Assembly (NCBI GenBank): GCA_964412195.1
Contig: CAYPNP010000003.1
Coordinates: 186,001-250,000, forward strand
From: CAYPNP01 sp964412195
Lineage (GTDB): Bacteria; Acidobacteriota; JAAYUB01
Length of the DNA stretch: 64,000 bases
Reading direction: 5' to 3'
The notes under the pieces were generated by a model, which worked only from the letters and a program-made list of their open reading frames with translations, did not search any database and was not told where the DNA came from. The stretch's first letter is position 1; each line of letters opens with the position of its first letter. This document shows, in pieces, positions 26,970 to 35,628 of the stretch. Position numbers and translations under genes: made by a program.

Positions 26970-29258
26970 TCAAGGGGTAAGCTTCAGCAGGACCACGCCG
27001 TGGGCGGGCACCGTGACCTCCAGCCCGCCGGTGGCCCGTCCCAGGCCCTTCTGCCGCCAGAGGTCCCGGGCGGCGGCTGCCTCGGGCAAGCCGGCGGCAG
27101 CGAAAGGCAGGCGGTAGGCGGCCGCCTTCGCCCCCAGGTTGAAGATCCCCACCGCCGTGCCGCCGTCCGCCAGCTCCTTCACCCACACCTGGATGTCTCC
27201 CTGCCGGATCTTTGGGACGGCCTGTTTCCCCAGGGGGTCCTGGTCCAGGGCCAGCACCTCGTCGTTGGTCAGGAGGTTGAGGGTGAACGGGTCGAGCCGG
27301 GTCAGGTCGCAGCCGATCAGGAGGGGCGCCGACAAAAGGCACCAGAGGCTGATGTGGGCGTACTGCTCGTCGGGGGTGAGCCGGGTGGGGTGCAGGCTGG
27401 GGCCCCAGCCGACCCAGCCCACCACCAGCATGTCGGGGTCGTTCCAGTGCCCGGGGCCGGCGAACGGGGCGTTCTCCACCTGCGCGAAGCCGATGTCGCG
27501 CATGCTCTCCCAGCTGTCGGTGATATCGCCGGTGGTCCGCCAGAGGTTCCCGCCGACGGAGGCGCCCCATTCCCAGACCTTGCCCATGCCGTACTGGCAC
27601 AGGCTGTAGACGATGTCGCGGCCGGCTTCGTCGAGGGCGGCGCGCATGACCCGGTAGGGCGCCTGCAGCTCCGGCAGGGACTGGTCCCTGGCGATCTTCT
27701 CGTAGGAGCACCAGTCGTACTTCAGGTAGTCGACGCCCCACGCGGCGAACGAGCGGGCGTCGTTCCGCTCGTGCTGCCAGCTGGCCGTGTAGCCGCCGCA
27801 GGTGAGCGGCCCCGGCGAGCTGTAGATGCCGAACTTCAGCCCCAGGGCGTGGAGCTGGTCCCCCATCGCCTTCATGTCGGGGAACTTCTCGTTGGTGAGG
27901 ATGTTGCCGGCGGGGTCGCGCTTCGGCCGGTCCGAGTCCCCCTTGATTTCCCAGCCGTCGTCCACGTTGATGAAGGACCAGCCGTGGTCGAGCAGGCCCA
28001 TCTCCCGGAAGACCCGGGCGCTGGCCAGCACCTTCTCCTGGTCCACCGCCAGGCCCCAGCAGTTCCAGCTGTTCCAGCCCATGGGCGGGGTGAGGGCGAT
28101 GCGGTCGCCGATCTCCAGCCGGATGGTTTTCCGGGCCCGGCCGTACCGGTTCTGGGCGGTGAGGGCCACCGGATAGGACCCGGCTTTTTCCACCTTGCCG
28201 CGGATGATGCCGGTCTTCTTGTCGATGCGCAGGCCTTTGGGCAGGTGCTTGGCGGAAAAGGACATGGGGCGCTCGCCGGTGGCGGGCACGGCGAAGAGGA
28301 AGGGGCGGCCCGGCCGGGCGCCGTAGACCGCGGGGCCGTTGATCCGCGGCTCGTCGGGCGGCAGGGGCGTCAGGATGTAAGGCACTTCCTCCGTGATGGA
28401 GACCGTCTCGGCCGTGCCGTCGAAGGCGAAATCGTAGTGGATGACGAAGGTCTGGAACGGCTCCAGGAGGTCCACTTTGAGCGGCATGGACGCCCCCGGC
28501 TTCAGGTCCACCGGCGTGAGCTTCTCCATGACCACTTTCCCGTCACAAGGGGTCTCCGCCCGGATGCGCAGGGTGCCGGCCAGGGGGTGGTTGCCGCTGG
28601 TGTTGCGGGCGGAGAACTCTTTCGCCACCCGTCCGGCGACGTGGATGAAGGGCTGCCGGGCGCAGTCGACGTCGAGGTAGTCGGACAGGGCCACCATGCG
28701 CAGGTGGGCGGTGCCCGACCAGAGGCCGCCCTGGCCGCCTTCGTCGTAGACGCGGACGGCGAGGACGTTCTCCTGGTCCCAGCGCAGGCGGGGGTCGTCG
28801 GGCGGGAGGATGTAGACGCGCTCCACGTTCCACAGGCTGGAGTCCGCCTTGAGGAAACCGGTGTCCGCCGGAGTTGAGGCCGGCACGACCTTCCCGTTGA
28901 CGCCGAACAGTGCGCCGTTGAGGTAGGATTGGTCGAAATTATTGATCTTGCCCAGGCAGAGGCGCAGGCCGTCCTGCAGGCGGGCCCGCTCCTTCAGGTG
29001 CGCCGGGAGGGTGAACCGCAGGCGGAACCAGGCGAAGCCGTCCAGCTTCTCGTAGCCCTGGTCCTCCCAGATCTTGTCCACCCGGATGGGGACCCAGGCG
29101 GCGTCGTCGAACTCCGGCGCCGCCCAGGCCGGGTTGTCGCCGGGCTGGAACTTCCAGCCCTCGGTCAGGGGGATCGCTTCCTCGGCGGCCTTGGGAAGCC
29201 CGGTCGCGGCGGCCAACAGCAGGGCGAGGAGGACGCAGGTGCGTACGGCAGGGTGCAT
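26970..29258 (-). CDS. Secreted GH27 alpha-galactosidase
   Basis: This 762-residue enzyme has a signal peptide (1-24) and an N-terminal galactose-binding-like beta-sandwich (about 28-200). A linker beta domain follows, then a putative Ig-type module (about 303-385, with KGLRIDKKTGIIRG). The GH27 TIM barrel starts PPMGWNSWN near 391. The catalytic nucleophile is Asp515 in YLKYDWC, and the acid/base is expected at Asp609 in WNDPDML. It cleaves terminal alpha-galactosides from polysaccharides or oligosaccharides outside the cytoplasm. No transporter for released galactose is adjacent. The thioredoxin-fold gene lies upstream. Confidence 0.94.
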   Translation of the reverse strand: MHPAVRTCVLLALLLAAATGLPKAAEEAIPLTEGWKFQPGDNPAWAAPEFDDAAWVPIRVDKIWEDQGYEKLDGFAWFRLRFTLPAHLKERARLQDGLRLCLGKINNFDQSYLNGALFGVNGKVVPASTPADTGFLKADSSLWNVERVYILPPDDPRLRWDQENVLAVRVYDEGGQGGLWSGTAHLRMVALSDYLDVDCARQPFIHVAGRVAKEFSARNTSGNHPLAGTLRIRAETPCDGKVVMEKLTPVDLKPGASMPLKVDLLEPFQTFVIHYDFAFDGTAETVSITEEVPYILTPLPPDEPRINGPAVYGARPGRPFLFAVPATGERPMSFSAKHLPKGLRIDKKTGIIRGKVEKAGSYPVALTAQNRYGRARKTIRLEIGDRIALTPPMGWNSWNCWGLAVDQEKVLASARVFREMGLLDHGWSFINVDDGWEIKGDSDRPKRDPAGNILTNEKFPDMKAMGDQLHALGLKFGIYSSPGPLTCGGYTASWQHERNDARSFAAWGVDYLKYDWCSYEKIARDQSLPELQAPYRVMRAALDEAGRDIVYSLCQYGMGKVWEWGASVGGNLWRTTGDITDSWESMRDIGFAQVENAPFAGPGHWNDPDMLVVGWVGWGPSLHPTRLTPDEQYAHISLWCLLSAPLLIGCDLTRLDPFTLNLLTNDEVLALDQDPLGKQAVPKIRQGDIQVWVKELADGGTAVGIFNLGAKAAAYRLPFAAAGLPEAAAARDLWRQKGLGRATGGLEVTVPAHGVVLLKLTP

Positions 29259-29309
29259 GGCTTCTCCTTCTCTTTCATCCCCCCGGGGGGGTATGCCAGT
29301 TAGATTGGC

Positions 29310-29783
29310 TCAACGGGCGGCCAGGATCCGGGCCAGGTCCTTTTCCAGTGACTGCTTCGGGGCCTCCACGATGCGGCCGATCTCCCGGCCGGACTGGAAG
29401 AAGAGGAATGTGGGCACCCGCTCGATGCCCATGCCCGCCGTGAGCCCGTCGGGATCCTGCTTGGAACGGTCGACGGCGATCCAGTGCACGCGGGACTCCG
29501 GCACGCGCAGGCGGTCCAGGAGCTTCATCAGCTTCGGGACCTGCTCCAGGCTGTCGTCGCACCAGGAGCCGAACACGGCGTAGACCTCCAGCTCGGCGGG
29601 CAGGGCGGGGAAATCCTTCAGCGCCGCCTCTTCGGGCGCGTAGGCGTCGAAGCGCTCCTGGTAGGGCGGGAGCTGGGCCAAGATCTCCGCGCGGGGCAGC
29701 TCGCCCTCCAGCAGCGGCAGATCCGTCGCCAGGACCGCCCCCCCCAGCATCATCAAGGCCAACAACAAAGCAGATATTCTCAT
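29310..29783 (-). CDS. Exported thioredoxin-fold protein with a single active-site cysteine
   Basis: This 157-residue protein starts at 29783 after GGAGAGGAG and has a signal peptide (about 4-19). The domain reads FGSWCDDSLEQVPKL, then WIAVDRSKQDP and a cis-proline motif RVPTFLFF. The usual CxxC is CDDS here, so only one cysteine remains; it cannot form an intramolecular disulfide and may act as a monothiol or a binding protein. Its RBS lies in a CTCCGTG-type repeat. It is 51 bases upstream of the alpha-galactosidase gene, on the same strand, so co-transcription is possible. Confidence 0.82.
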   Translation of the reverse strand: MRISALLLALMMLGGAVLATDLPLLEGELPRAEILAQLPPYQERFDAYAPEEAALKDFPALPAELEVYAVFGSWCDDSLEQVPKLMKLLDRLRVPESRVHWIAVDRSKQDPDGLTAGMGIERVPTFLFFQSGREIGRIVEAPKQSLEKDLARILAAR

Positions 29784-29792
29784 TTGTTCTCC

Positions 29793-30021
29793 TCTCCGTG
29801 TCCTCCGTGCCTCCGTGGCCCGATCCATTCAACGCAGATCCACGCTGATCTATTATGATTAATTAGGATCATTTAAAAGGTCTGGATCATAAATGATCTT
29901 AAAAAGTCTGCGTCCATCTGCGTCGAATTCCCCTTTGCGTCCTTCGCGCCTTTGCGGTTCGATTCGAAATTCGCAATTCGCAATCCGCAATCCGCAATCC
30001 GCAATCCGCAATCCCCAATCA
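29793..30021. repeat. Composite repeat block (CTCCGTG, 102-bp palindromic module, CGCAAAG, GATTGCG), copy 2
   Basis: Reading left to right: CCTCCGTG units (29793-29820), the palindromic module (29827-29928), CCTTTGCG units (29929-29960) and an ATTCGCAATCCGC array (29961-30021). On the minus strand the order is GATTGCG, CGCAAAG, then palindrome, matching copy 1 at 15.7 kb. The right edge is the stop codon of the Fe-ADH. Confidence 0.85.
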
Positions 30022-31170
30022 GAGGGAGCGCTCTAAAATCTCTGCCAATTCAGCCGGGGTCAGCGCCACCGGATTGCCCTGCATGCTGCTGGCCACCCGG
30101 GCGCGGTCCACCAGCGTGGGGATGTCGGTGGCGGTGACTCCGTAGGAGCGCAGGGGCGGGATCCGCAGGTCCCGGCACAGGCCGTCCACCCAGGCGATGG
30201 CCTTGGCGGCGCCGGGCGCCTGGCCGGTCAGGAGCCGGCCGAGCGAATCCATCCGGCGCAAGGCGTCGCTGCCGGGATCCCGCTCCCGCAGCGCCCGGTG
30301 GTTGGCTTCCAGCACCCGCGGCAGCAGCCGGGCGCACGCGGCGCCGTGGGGCGCCGGAAACATGCCGCCGAGGGGCGCCGCCAGGCCGTGCACCGCCCCC
30401 AGCCGGGCGTTGGCCAGGGCCATCCCGCCCTCGAGGCTCGCCAGGGAGAGGTCCTCGCGGGCGGCCGCGTCGTAACCGTCGAGGCAGGCGCGGCGCAGGC
30501 TGCGGGACACCCGGGGGATGCCGTCGCGGCACAGCCCGTCGACGAGCGGATTGGGGCGGTTGCAGAGGAACGGCTCCACCAGTTGAGTCAGGGCGTCTAG
30601 GCCGGTGCTGGCGGTGATCTCCGGGGGCAGGCCGTAGGTCAGTTCGGGGTCCACCAGGGCCACCCGGGGCAGCATCAGCGGGCTGCGCAGGCTGACCTTG
30701 ACTTTGTGCTCCGGCGAGGCAAGCACGGCGTTGCGGGTGGCTTCCGATCCGGTGCCAGCGGTGGTCGGGACGGCAATCAGGGGAACGGATGGCTTGACCA
30801 GCGGCCGGCCCTGGCCGACGACTTCGAGATACTCGAGCGGATCGCCGCCGTTGGCCAGCAGGGCCGCGACCGCTTTGGCCGTGTCCAGCGCGCTGCCGCC
30901 GCCGAAGCCGATGACCAGGTCGGTCCCTTCCGCGTCGGCCTGCGCCAGCGCCGTCCGGACCGTGTTCACCGACGGCTCGCCGGCGGACGAGAACACGGCG
31001 GCGGGCAGGCCGGCCTCCCGGAGCAGGGCCAGGAGCCGGCCGGCCCGGTCCGGCGAGGCGCCCGTGACCACCAGCGGCTTCCGCCCGAGGGAAGCGGCCA
31101 GCGGCCCGATTTCCTTCAAAGAGCCGGCCCCGAACAGGATCCGTTGCGCGGTGGCGAATTCGAATGGCAT
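30019..31170 (-). CDS. Iron-containing alcohol dehydrogenase
   Basis: This 383-residue group III Fe-ADH has a Rossmann-like NAD(P) domain with GFGGGSALDTAKA near residue 90 and PTTAGTGSEAT. A helical metal-binding half follows: STGLDALTQLVEPF, AVHGLAAPLGG and PAPHGAACA supply the Asp/His metal ligands. Such enzymes interconvert small alcohols and aldehydes; substrate cannot be predicted. It follows the small monooxygenase after one base, forming a two-gene operon. Its TGA stop coincides with the start of a GATTGCG repeat array. Confidence 0.9.
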   Translation of the reverse strand: MPFEFATAQRILFGAGSLKEIGPLAASLGRKPLVVTGASPDRAGRLLALLREAGLPAAVFSSAGEPSVNTVRTALAQADAEGTDLVIGFGGGSALDTAKAVAALLANGGDPLEYLEVVGQGRPLVKPSVPLIAVPTTAGTGSEATRNAVLASPEHKVKVSLRSPLMLPRVALVDPELTYGLPPEITASTGLDALTQLVEPFLCNRPNPLVDGLCRDGIPRVSRSLRRACLDGYDAAAREDLSLASLEGGMALANARLGAVHGLAAPLGGMFPAPHGAACARLLPRVLEANHRALRERDPGSDALRRMDSLGRLLTGQAPGAAKAIAWVDGLCRDLRIPPLRSYGVTATDIPTLVDRARVASSMQGNPVALTPAELAEILERSL

Positions 31171-31171
31171 G

Positions 31172-31480
31172 TTACCCCCAGCCGGCGTCGTCCGGAAACA
31201 CGTTGGCGTATTTCACACTGGTGCGCGGCTCGGCCATCATCCCGGCCACGGCGTCGCGCCAGGCGGGATAGTGGGCCGTCTCCTTGTGGCGGGCGGCGTC
31301 CTCTGGGGTGCGGTAGACCTCCACCAGCAGGAAGCGGGCCGGGTCGCCGGCCTGCTGCAGCACGTCGAACCGGGCCACCCCCGGCTCGCGGCGGCTGGCC
31401 CGCGCGTTGGCCAGGGTGGCCTCGCAAAAGGCGTCGATGCTGTCGGCTTTCACGTGGACATTAACCATGACGATGAACAT
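31172..31480 (-). CDS. Antibiotic biosynthesis monooxygenase (YgiN/LsrG-type) domain protein
   Basis: This 102-residue protein is a single dimeric ferredoxin-like ABM domain: VNVHVKADSIDAF, then REPGVARFDVLQQAGDP, then FLLVEVYRTPEDAARHKET. Such domains act as cofactor-free oxygenases, as in YgiN, or as LsrG-like isomerases. The second ATG at 31480 has better spacing from AGGAGG than the one at 31483. It is in an operon with the Fe-ADH, suggesting a small-molecule oxidation or carbonyl-detoxification pathway, which remains inference. Confidence 0.85.
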   Translation of the reverse strand: MFIVMVNVHVKADSIDAFCEATLANARASRREPGVARFDVLQQAGDPARFLLVEVYRTPEDAARHKETAHYPAWRDAVAGMMAEPRTSVKYANVFPDDAGWG

Positions 31481-31490
31481 CATGCCTCCT

Positions 31491-31664
31491 CGGACCGGTG
31501 ACGGATGACCGGTGACCGATCATGCTCACTCAAAAATAGAGAGCTTTCAACCAGCTTCGTGCTCGTGCTCGTATGGTACTCGTAATCGTACTCGGGCCCG
31601 ACGATCTGATCGATGACCGTTGACCGGTCACCCGTCATCCGTCATCGGTCATCTGTCACCGGTC
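31491..31664. repeat. Palindromic GACCGGTGAC block with central CGTACTCG array
   Basis: The left arm (31491-31521) has 7-bp-type GACCGGTGACGGATGACC units, the right arm (about 31606-31664) the inverse GGTCACCCGTCATCCGTCAT units. Between them lie a unit resembling TGCTCACTCAAAAATAGA and a 6-bp-period CGTGCTCGTAATCG array. The block fills the whole gap between the RBS of the monooxygenase and the stop of the amino-acid permease, including that stop. Confidence 0.85.
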
Positions 31665-33062
31665 CGGTTTCCCCATCGCGCTCCGCCGGAAGCCGTACAG
31701 GAAATAGATCAGCAGCCCGATCGCCATCCAGCCCAGGAACCGGTACCAGGTGATGAGCGGCAGGCTCAGCATCAGATAGGCGCACAGGACGATGCCCAGC
31801 GCCGGCAGCACGGGGAAGAGCGGCACGAGGAAGGGGCGGTGGATGTCCTTCCGGGTGTAGCGCAGGACGATCACGCCGGCGCAGACGATGATGAAGGCGA
31901 AGAGCGTGCCGATGGAGCACAGCTCCGCAGAGACGTCGATGGGGGTCATCGCCGCGAAAGCCGCTACGATGCAGCCGGTGAGAATCGTGCTGAAGATCGG
32001 GGTCTTGAACCGGGCGTGGACGTTGGAGAGGAAGGGCGGCAGGAGACGGTCCCGCGACATGGCGAACAGGATGCGCGGCTGACCCAGCAGCAGCACCAGC
32101 AGGACGCTGGTGATGCCGGCGATGGCGCCCACACTGATCAGGGCCGACGCCCAGGGCAGGTCCAGCCGGTTGAGCACCAGCGCCACTGGGTCGGCCACGT
32201 CGAGCTCCTTGTACGGGACGACTCCCGTCATGATGGCGGCGACGACCACGTAGAGCACCGTGGCCACGACCAGCGAGCCCATGATCCCGATGGGCATGTC
32301 GCGTTGCGGATTGATGGCCTCCTCCGCGGTGGTGGAGACAGCGTCAAACCCCACGTAGGCCAGGAAGACGATGGCCGCCGCGGTCATCACCCCCGCGAAG
32401 CCGAACGGCATGAACGGGTGCCACTTGGCCGGGTCCACATGCCACACCGCCAGCAGGATGAAGAAGAGGATCACGAAGATCTTGACCAGGACGATCCCGA
32501 GGTTGACCCGGCTGCTCTCCTTGATCCCGCGGACCAGCAGCGCCGTCAGCAGCAGGACGATGGCCACCGCCGGCAGGTTGAAAAGCCCGGGGGTTTTGTC
32601 CCAGGGCGAGGCGACGAGGGCCTGCGGCAGCTGGATGCCCACCCCTGCCTGGAGCATGTTGACGAAGTAAGCGCTCCAGCCGGTGGACACCAGGACGGCG
32701 GCCACCATGTACTCCAGGATCAGGTCCCAGCCGATGATCCAGGCGAAGATCTCGCCCAGCGTGGCGTAGCCGTACGTGTAGGCGCTGCCGGCCACCGGGA
32801 TCATGGCCGCCAGTTCGGCGTAGCACAGGGCGGAGCAGGCGCAGGCGGCCGCGGCGATGGCGAACGAGAGGATGATGCCCGGGCCGGCGTTCTTGGCCGC
32901 CTGGACGCCGGGCAGGACGAAGATGCCCACCCCGATGATGCAGCCGATGCCGATGGCCACCAGGTCCACGGCCCGCAGCGTCTTTTTGAGCCGGTGCCCC
33001 TCCTCCTGGGTTTCCTCGAGCAGGACCGCCAGCGGCTTGGTCCGGAGCAGGGGGTGGTTCAT
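31656..33062 (-). CDS. APC-family amino-acid permease
   Basis: This 468-residue protein has about twelve transmembrane segments and the APC signature IGIGCIIGVGIFVLPG near residue 40, with helix 1 unwound by GxGIF. SAYTYGYATLGE and the conserved helix 6 region (FLAYVGFDAVSTTAEE) are also present. It resembles the cationic amino-acid transporter branch. The ATG at 33062 is preferred over a GTG at 33077 because GGAGG lies 8 bases before it. Substrate is not readable. The last codons and stop belong to the repeat block. Confidence 0.9.
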   Translation of the reverse strand: MNHPLLRTKPLAVLLEETQEEGHRLKKTLRAVDLVAIGIGCIIGVGIFVLPGVQAAKNAGPGIILSFAIAAAACACSALCYAELAAMIPVAGSAYTYGYATLGEIFAWIIGWDLILEYMVAAVLVSTGWSAYFVNMLQAGVGIQLPQALVASPWDKTPGLFNLPAVAIVLLLTALLVRGIKESSRVNLGIVLVKIFVILFFILLAVWHVDPAKWHPFMPFGFAGVMTAAAIVFLAYVGFDAVSTTAEEAINPQRDMPIGIMGSLVVATVLYVVVAAIMTGVVPYKELDVADPVALVLNRLDLPWASALISVGAIAGITSVLLVLLLGQPRILFAMSRDRLLPPFLSNVHARFKTPIFSTILTGCIVAAFAAMTPIDVSAELCSIGTLFAFIIVCAGVIVLRYTRKDIHRPFLVPLFPVLPALGIVLCAYLMLSLPLITWYRFLGWMAIGLLIYFLYGFRRSAMGKPDR

Positions 33063-33166
33063 TCTGAAATCCTCCACTGAGCGTAATCAGGATCGTCGGA
33101 TGATTTTTCAATTATACAGGCTTTCCCGCCCCATCGGTAGAGGCAGGCAACCGGGAAGATCCGGTC

Positions 33167-35269
33167 TCAACGATGAATTTGAGCTCGGAGGATGGATAGG
33201 TCCACACTGCCTACTTTCCCATCCTGATCAAGATCTGCTTCTCCTTGGCTGACGTCTTCGGGAAAGTTGCCATTTTCAGACAGGATGGCGCTGAGCAGCG
33301 CCAGGTCGGTGTCATCCACCGAACCGTCATGATTTAAATCTCCGGCTGGGATTTCAGACCAGGCGAACACCCCGTCTAGTGTTCCGGCATATACGGTTTT
33401 TGGAGGATTGGGATCGAAGGCCAGGAAGATGACATTCGATTCCGTAAGCCCTTGGTTCATGGCAGCCCAGGTTTGGCCTCCGTTCAGGCTTTGGTACATA
33501 CCCTGTTCGTAGGTCCCAGCATAGACATGGCTCGGATCAGTAGGATCAAGGGTCACGTAACGGCCGAGGACATTCGTGCTCTGCCAGGAGGTTCCCCCGT
33601 CGGTGCTTTTGAAAAGCCACGAGGTGGTCCCGGCATAGAGTTCCCTTGTGTTCAATGGATTGATCGCAATGGAGCGAACCCGAAGAGACAAGAATCTGAG
33701 GTAATTCCAATTGATCCCGCCATCCGTGCTCTTGTAGAGGCCGCTGTCCGTTCCGGCATAAAGAGTGGATGGAGAATTCGGATCTGCAACGATCTCCCAG
33801 ACGCTCAAATTTCCAAGACCGGAATTGATGGGTGTCCAAGTATATCCGCCATCGGGGCTTTTCCAAATTCCTGTGCCATCCGTACCAATGTAAAGGATCT
33901 CCGGATCGACTGGATCGACAGCCAAACAAAGAATAAATCTCTCAGCATACGACAGGGAAGCCCACGTTGCTCCCTCATCTTCGCTCTTCAACAATTCATT
34001 CCCCATGCTTGCATATGTGGTGTTGTTCCTGGGATCATGGAGGGCATCCTGGTGGTGGATGAGGTCATACATGAAGTTCCCCGCGTGTCGGAGATTAATG
34101 TGCACCAATTTCCAATGGTTGCCCCTATCGTGGCTGAGAAACACGCCCGTATGATTCGTCGCCAATACAAAACCGGGGCGAGTGACCTCGCAGGAAATTC
34201 CGAATACATCATCCAGCACGTAGCAACTTTCTCTCAAGCCGCGGTTCAAGGAGGTCCAATTTTCCCCACCATCATCGGATCGAAACACTCCGGCGCCGCA
34301 TGTTCCAGCAAAGATGACATTCGGTGAGTTCTGATCGATGACGATTTTCATCACAGCGGTATTCTGATAGCCCAGATTGATCTCCTGCCAGCTAAGACCT
34401 CCATCGAAGCTCCTATAAAATCCCTTCGTCGTACCCATGAATAGAAGATTCGGGGAGGTGGGGGAGACGGCCAGGGTCTGGATAGACCCAGGGAACTCTT
34501 CCTGGATGGACTCGAAGGAATCCCCCCAATCGTAACTCCGGTTCAACCATGAAGTATCGGATCCTCTTGCGAAATATAGGATGTTGGGAGAAGAGGGATC
34601 GGCCACCAATGTCCATAAACTGTGCTGGATGTCATCGAACGTGATTCCGCCATCACGGCTACGACAGATCCTGTACAGACCACCGGCATAGATGGTGGAG
34701 GGATGAGTGGGCAAGATGCTGAGTGAAAGGATCTCAGCCGCATAGCTCTCATGGCTTGGAGCGCATAATGACCAAGTGAAGCCTCCGTCCGTACTTTTTT
34801 GGAGATTGAAACTAGTTGCAGCGTACACATGGCCGTTATCTGGGTCCACCGCGAGATCGTAGATCGAGGCGGCGATTCGTTGAGGTGTCGTGATGAACCA
34901 ACTCTCCCCTCGATCCGTGCTCTTGAGCACATAACCTTGGGAAGCTGCCGCGTAGAGAATAGATGGATCCGTCGGATCATAAGCGAGGGCGAAAATATTG
35001 TGGAGAGGCGCCTCGTCCATCAGCGGCGTCCAATGCCATCCTCCATCCATCGACCGAAAGACTCCGCCTTCCGCGCACGGAGACGTGGTCAGATCGGCTG
35101 TTGCGGCCAGCAGCTCGCGTGAATTGAATGGATTCACTGCCATCGCCCGGATGATCAGATTCGGCGGGCCGGTCCTGGTCCACACGCGATTTCCAGCGAT
35201 CAGCGTGAACGGCGAAGAAACCAACCAGAGGAATAATAATGCGCGGGAATAAGTTGATGGCAGCCTCAT
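33167..35269 (-). CDS. Secreted BNR-repeat beta-propeller protein with C-terminal dockerin
   Basis: This 700-residue protein has a signal peptide (about 8-26) and then about thirteen BNR/Asp-box motifs of the form SxDGGxxW (for example SMDGGWHW, SFDGGLSW, STDGGTSW). They indicate one or two sortilin/Vps10-like propellers. The C-terminus (about 640-700) is a type I dockerin with two EF-hand halves, GDLNHDGSVDDTDLALL and ADLDQDGKVGSVDLSIL. It resembles xyloglucanase-like or adhesive secreted proteins, but catalytic residues are not identifiable. GC content is clearly lower than in flanking genes, suggesting horizontal acquisition. Confidence 0.87.
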   Translation of the reverse strand: MRLPSTYSRALLFLWLVSSPFTLIAGNRVWTRTGPPNLIIRAMAVNPFNSRELLAATADLTTSPCAEGGVFRSMDGGWHWTPLMDEAPLHNIFALAYDPTDPSILYAAASQGYVLKSTDRGESWFITTPQRIAASIYDLAVDPDNGHVYAATSFNLQKSTDGGFTWSLCAPSHESYAAEILSLSILPTHPSTIYAGGLYRICRSRDGGITFDDIQHSLWTLVADPSSPNILYFARGSDTSWLNRSYDWGDSFESIQEEFPGSIQTLAVSPTSPNLLFMGTTKGFYRSFDGGLSWQEINLGYQNTAVMKIVIDQNSPNVIFAGTCGAGVFRSDDGGENWTSLNRGLRESCYVLDDVFGISCEVTRPGFVLATNHTGVFLSHDRGNHWKLVHINLRHAGNFMYDLIHHQDALHDPRNNTTYASMGNELLKSEDEGATWASLSYAERFILCLAVDPVDPEILYIGTDGTGIWKSPDGGYTWTPINSGLGNLSVWEIVADPNSPSTLYAGTDSGLYKSTDGGINWNYLRFLSLRVRSIAINPLNTRELYAGTTSWLFKSTDGGTSWQSTNVLGRYVTLDPTDPSHVYAGTYEQGMYQSLNGGQTWAAMNQGLTESNVIFLAFDPNPPKTVYAGTLDGVFAWSEIPAGDLNHDGSVDDTDLALLSAILSENGNFPEDVSQGEADLDQDGKVGSVDLSILRAQIHR

Positions 35270-35628
35270 GATTCTTTTCTTTCCTGGAATGATACTGAAA
35301 TGAAACGAATGGGATTATATCAGATAAGGGAACACAGGAGAGGTGTCAGGCTCTTTCACGACCCCGAGGCCGGCAGGCGGTCAGTACCGGCAGGCGTAAG
35401 CCGCCGGCGGGCAGCGTAGCTCGCGACGTCCCGGCGCGTGTGGGCGGAAACGGCGAAGCGGCGGTGGGGCGACACGGTGAAACGCAGCAAAACAGGCCAG
35501 AGGTCAGTACCGGCGGGCGTCAGAGGCTGTGCCGCACTGGCTGGTTGGCCCTGCGGGCCCTCCGGCCGTTGCGACATTATCGCACCCGCCTCGGGCGAAG
35601 AGGGAACAGGATCGCTCGGAGGGAGGCT
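35270..35628. repeat. Noncoding gap with direct repeats and a -10 element
   Basis: GGTCAGTACCGGCAGGCGT at 35379-35397 recurs with one mismatch at 35512-35530. A unit like GTGTCAGGCTCTTTCAC (35344-35360) is related to the GACAGAGCCTGACCCC motifs near 51.4 kb. On the minus strand TATAAT at 35319-35314 may serve the BNR gene. I see no gene here. Confidence 0.65.

Noticed and set aside
31620..33080. A 486-codon open frame on the plus strand antisense to the amino-acid permease
   Set aside because: It is extremely rich in Asp, Gln, His and Gly, the complement of a hydrophobic membrane protein gene, and has no recognisable domain.
33167..35269. Sialidase assignment for the BNR protein
   Set aside because: Asp-box motifs are shared by many propeller proteins; the catalytic Arg triad and RIP motif of sialidases are not visible.
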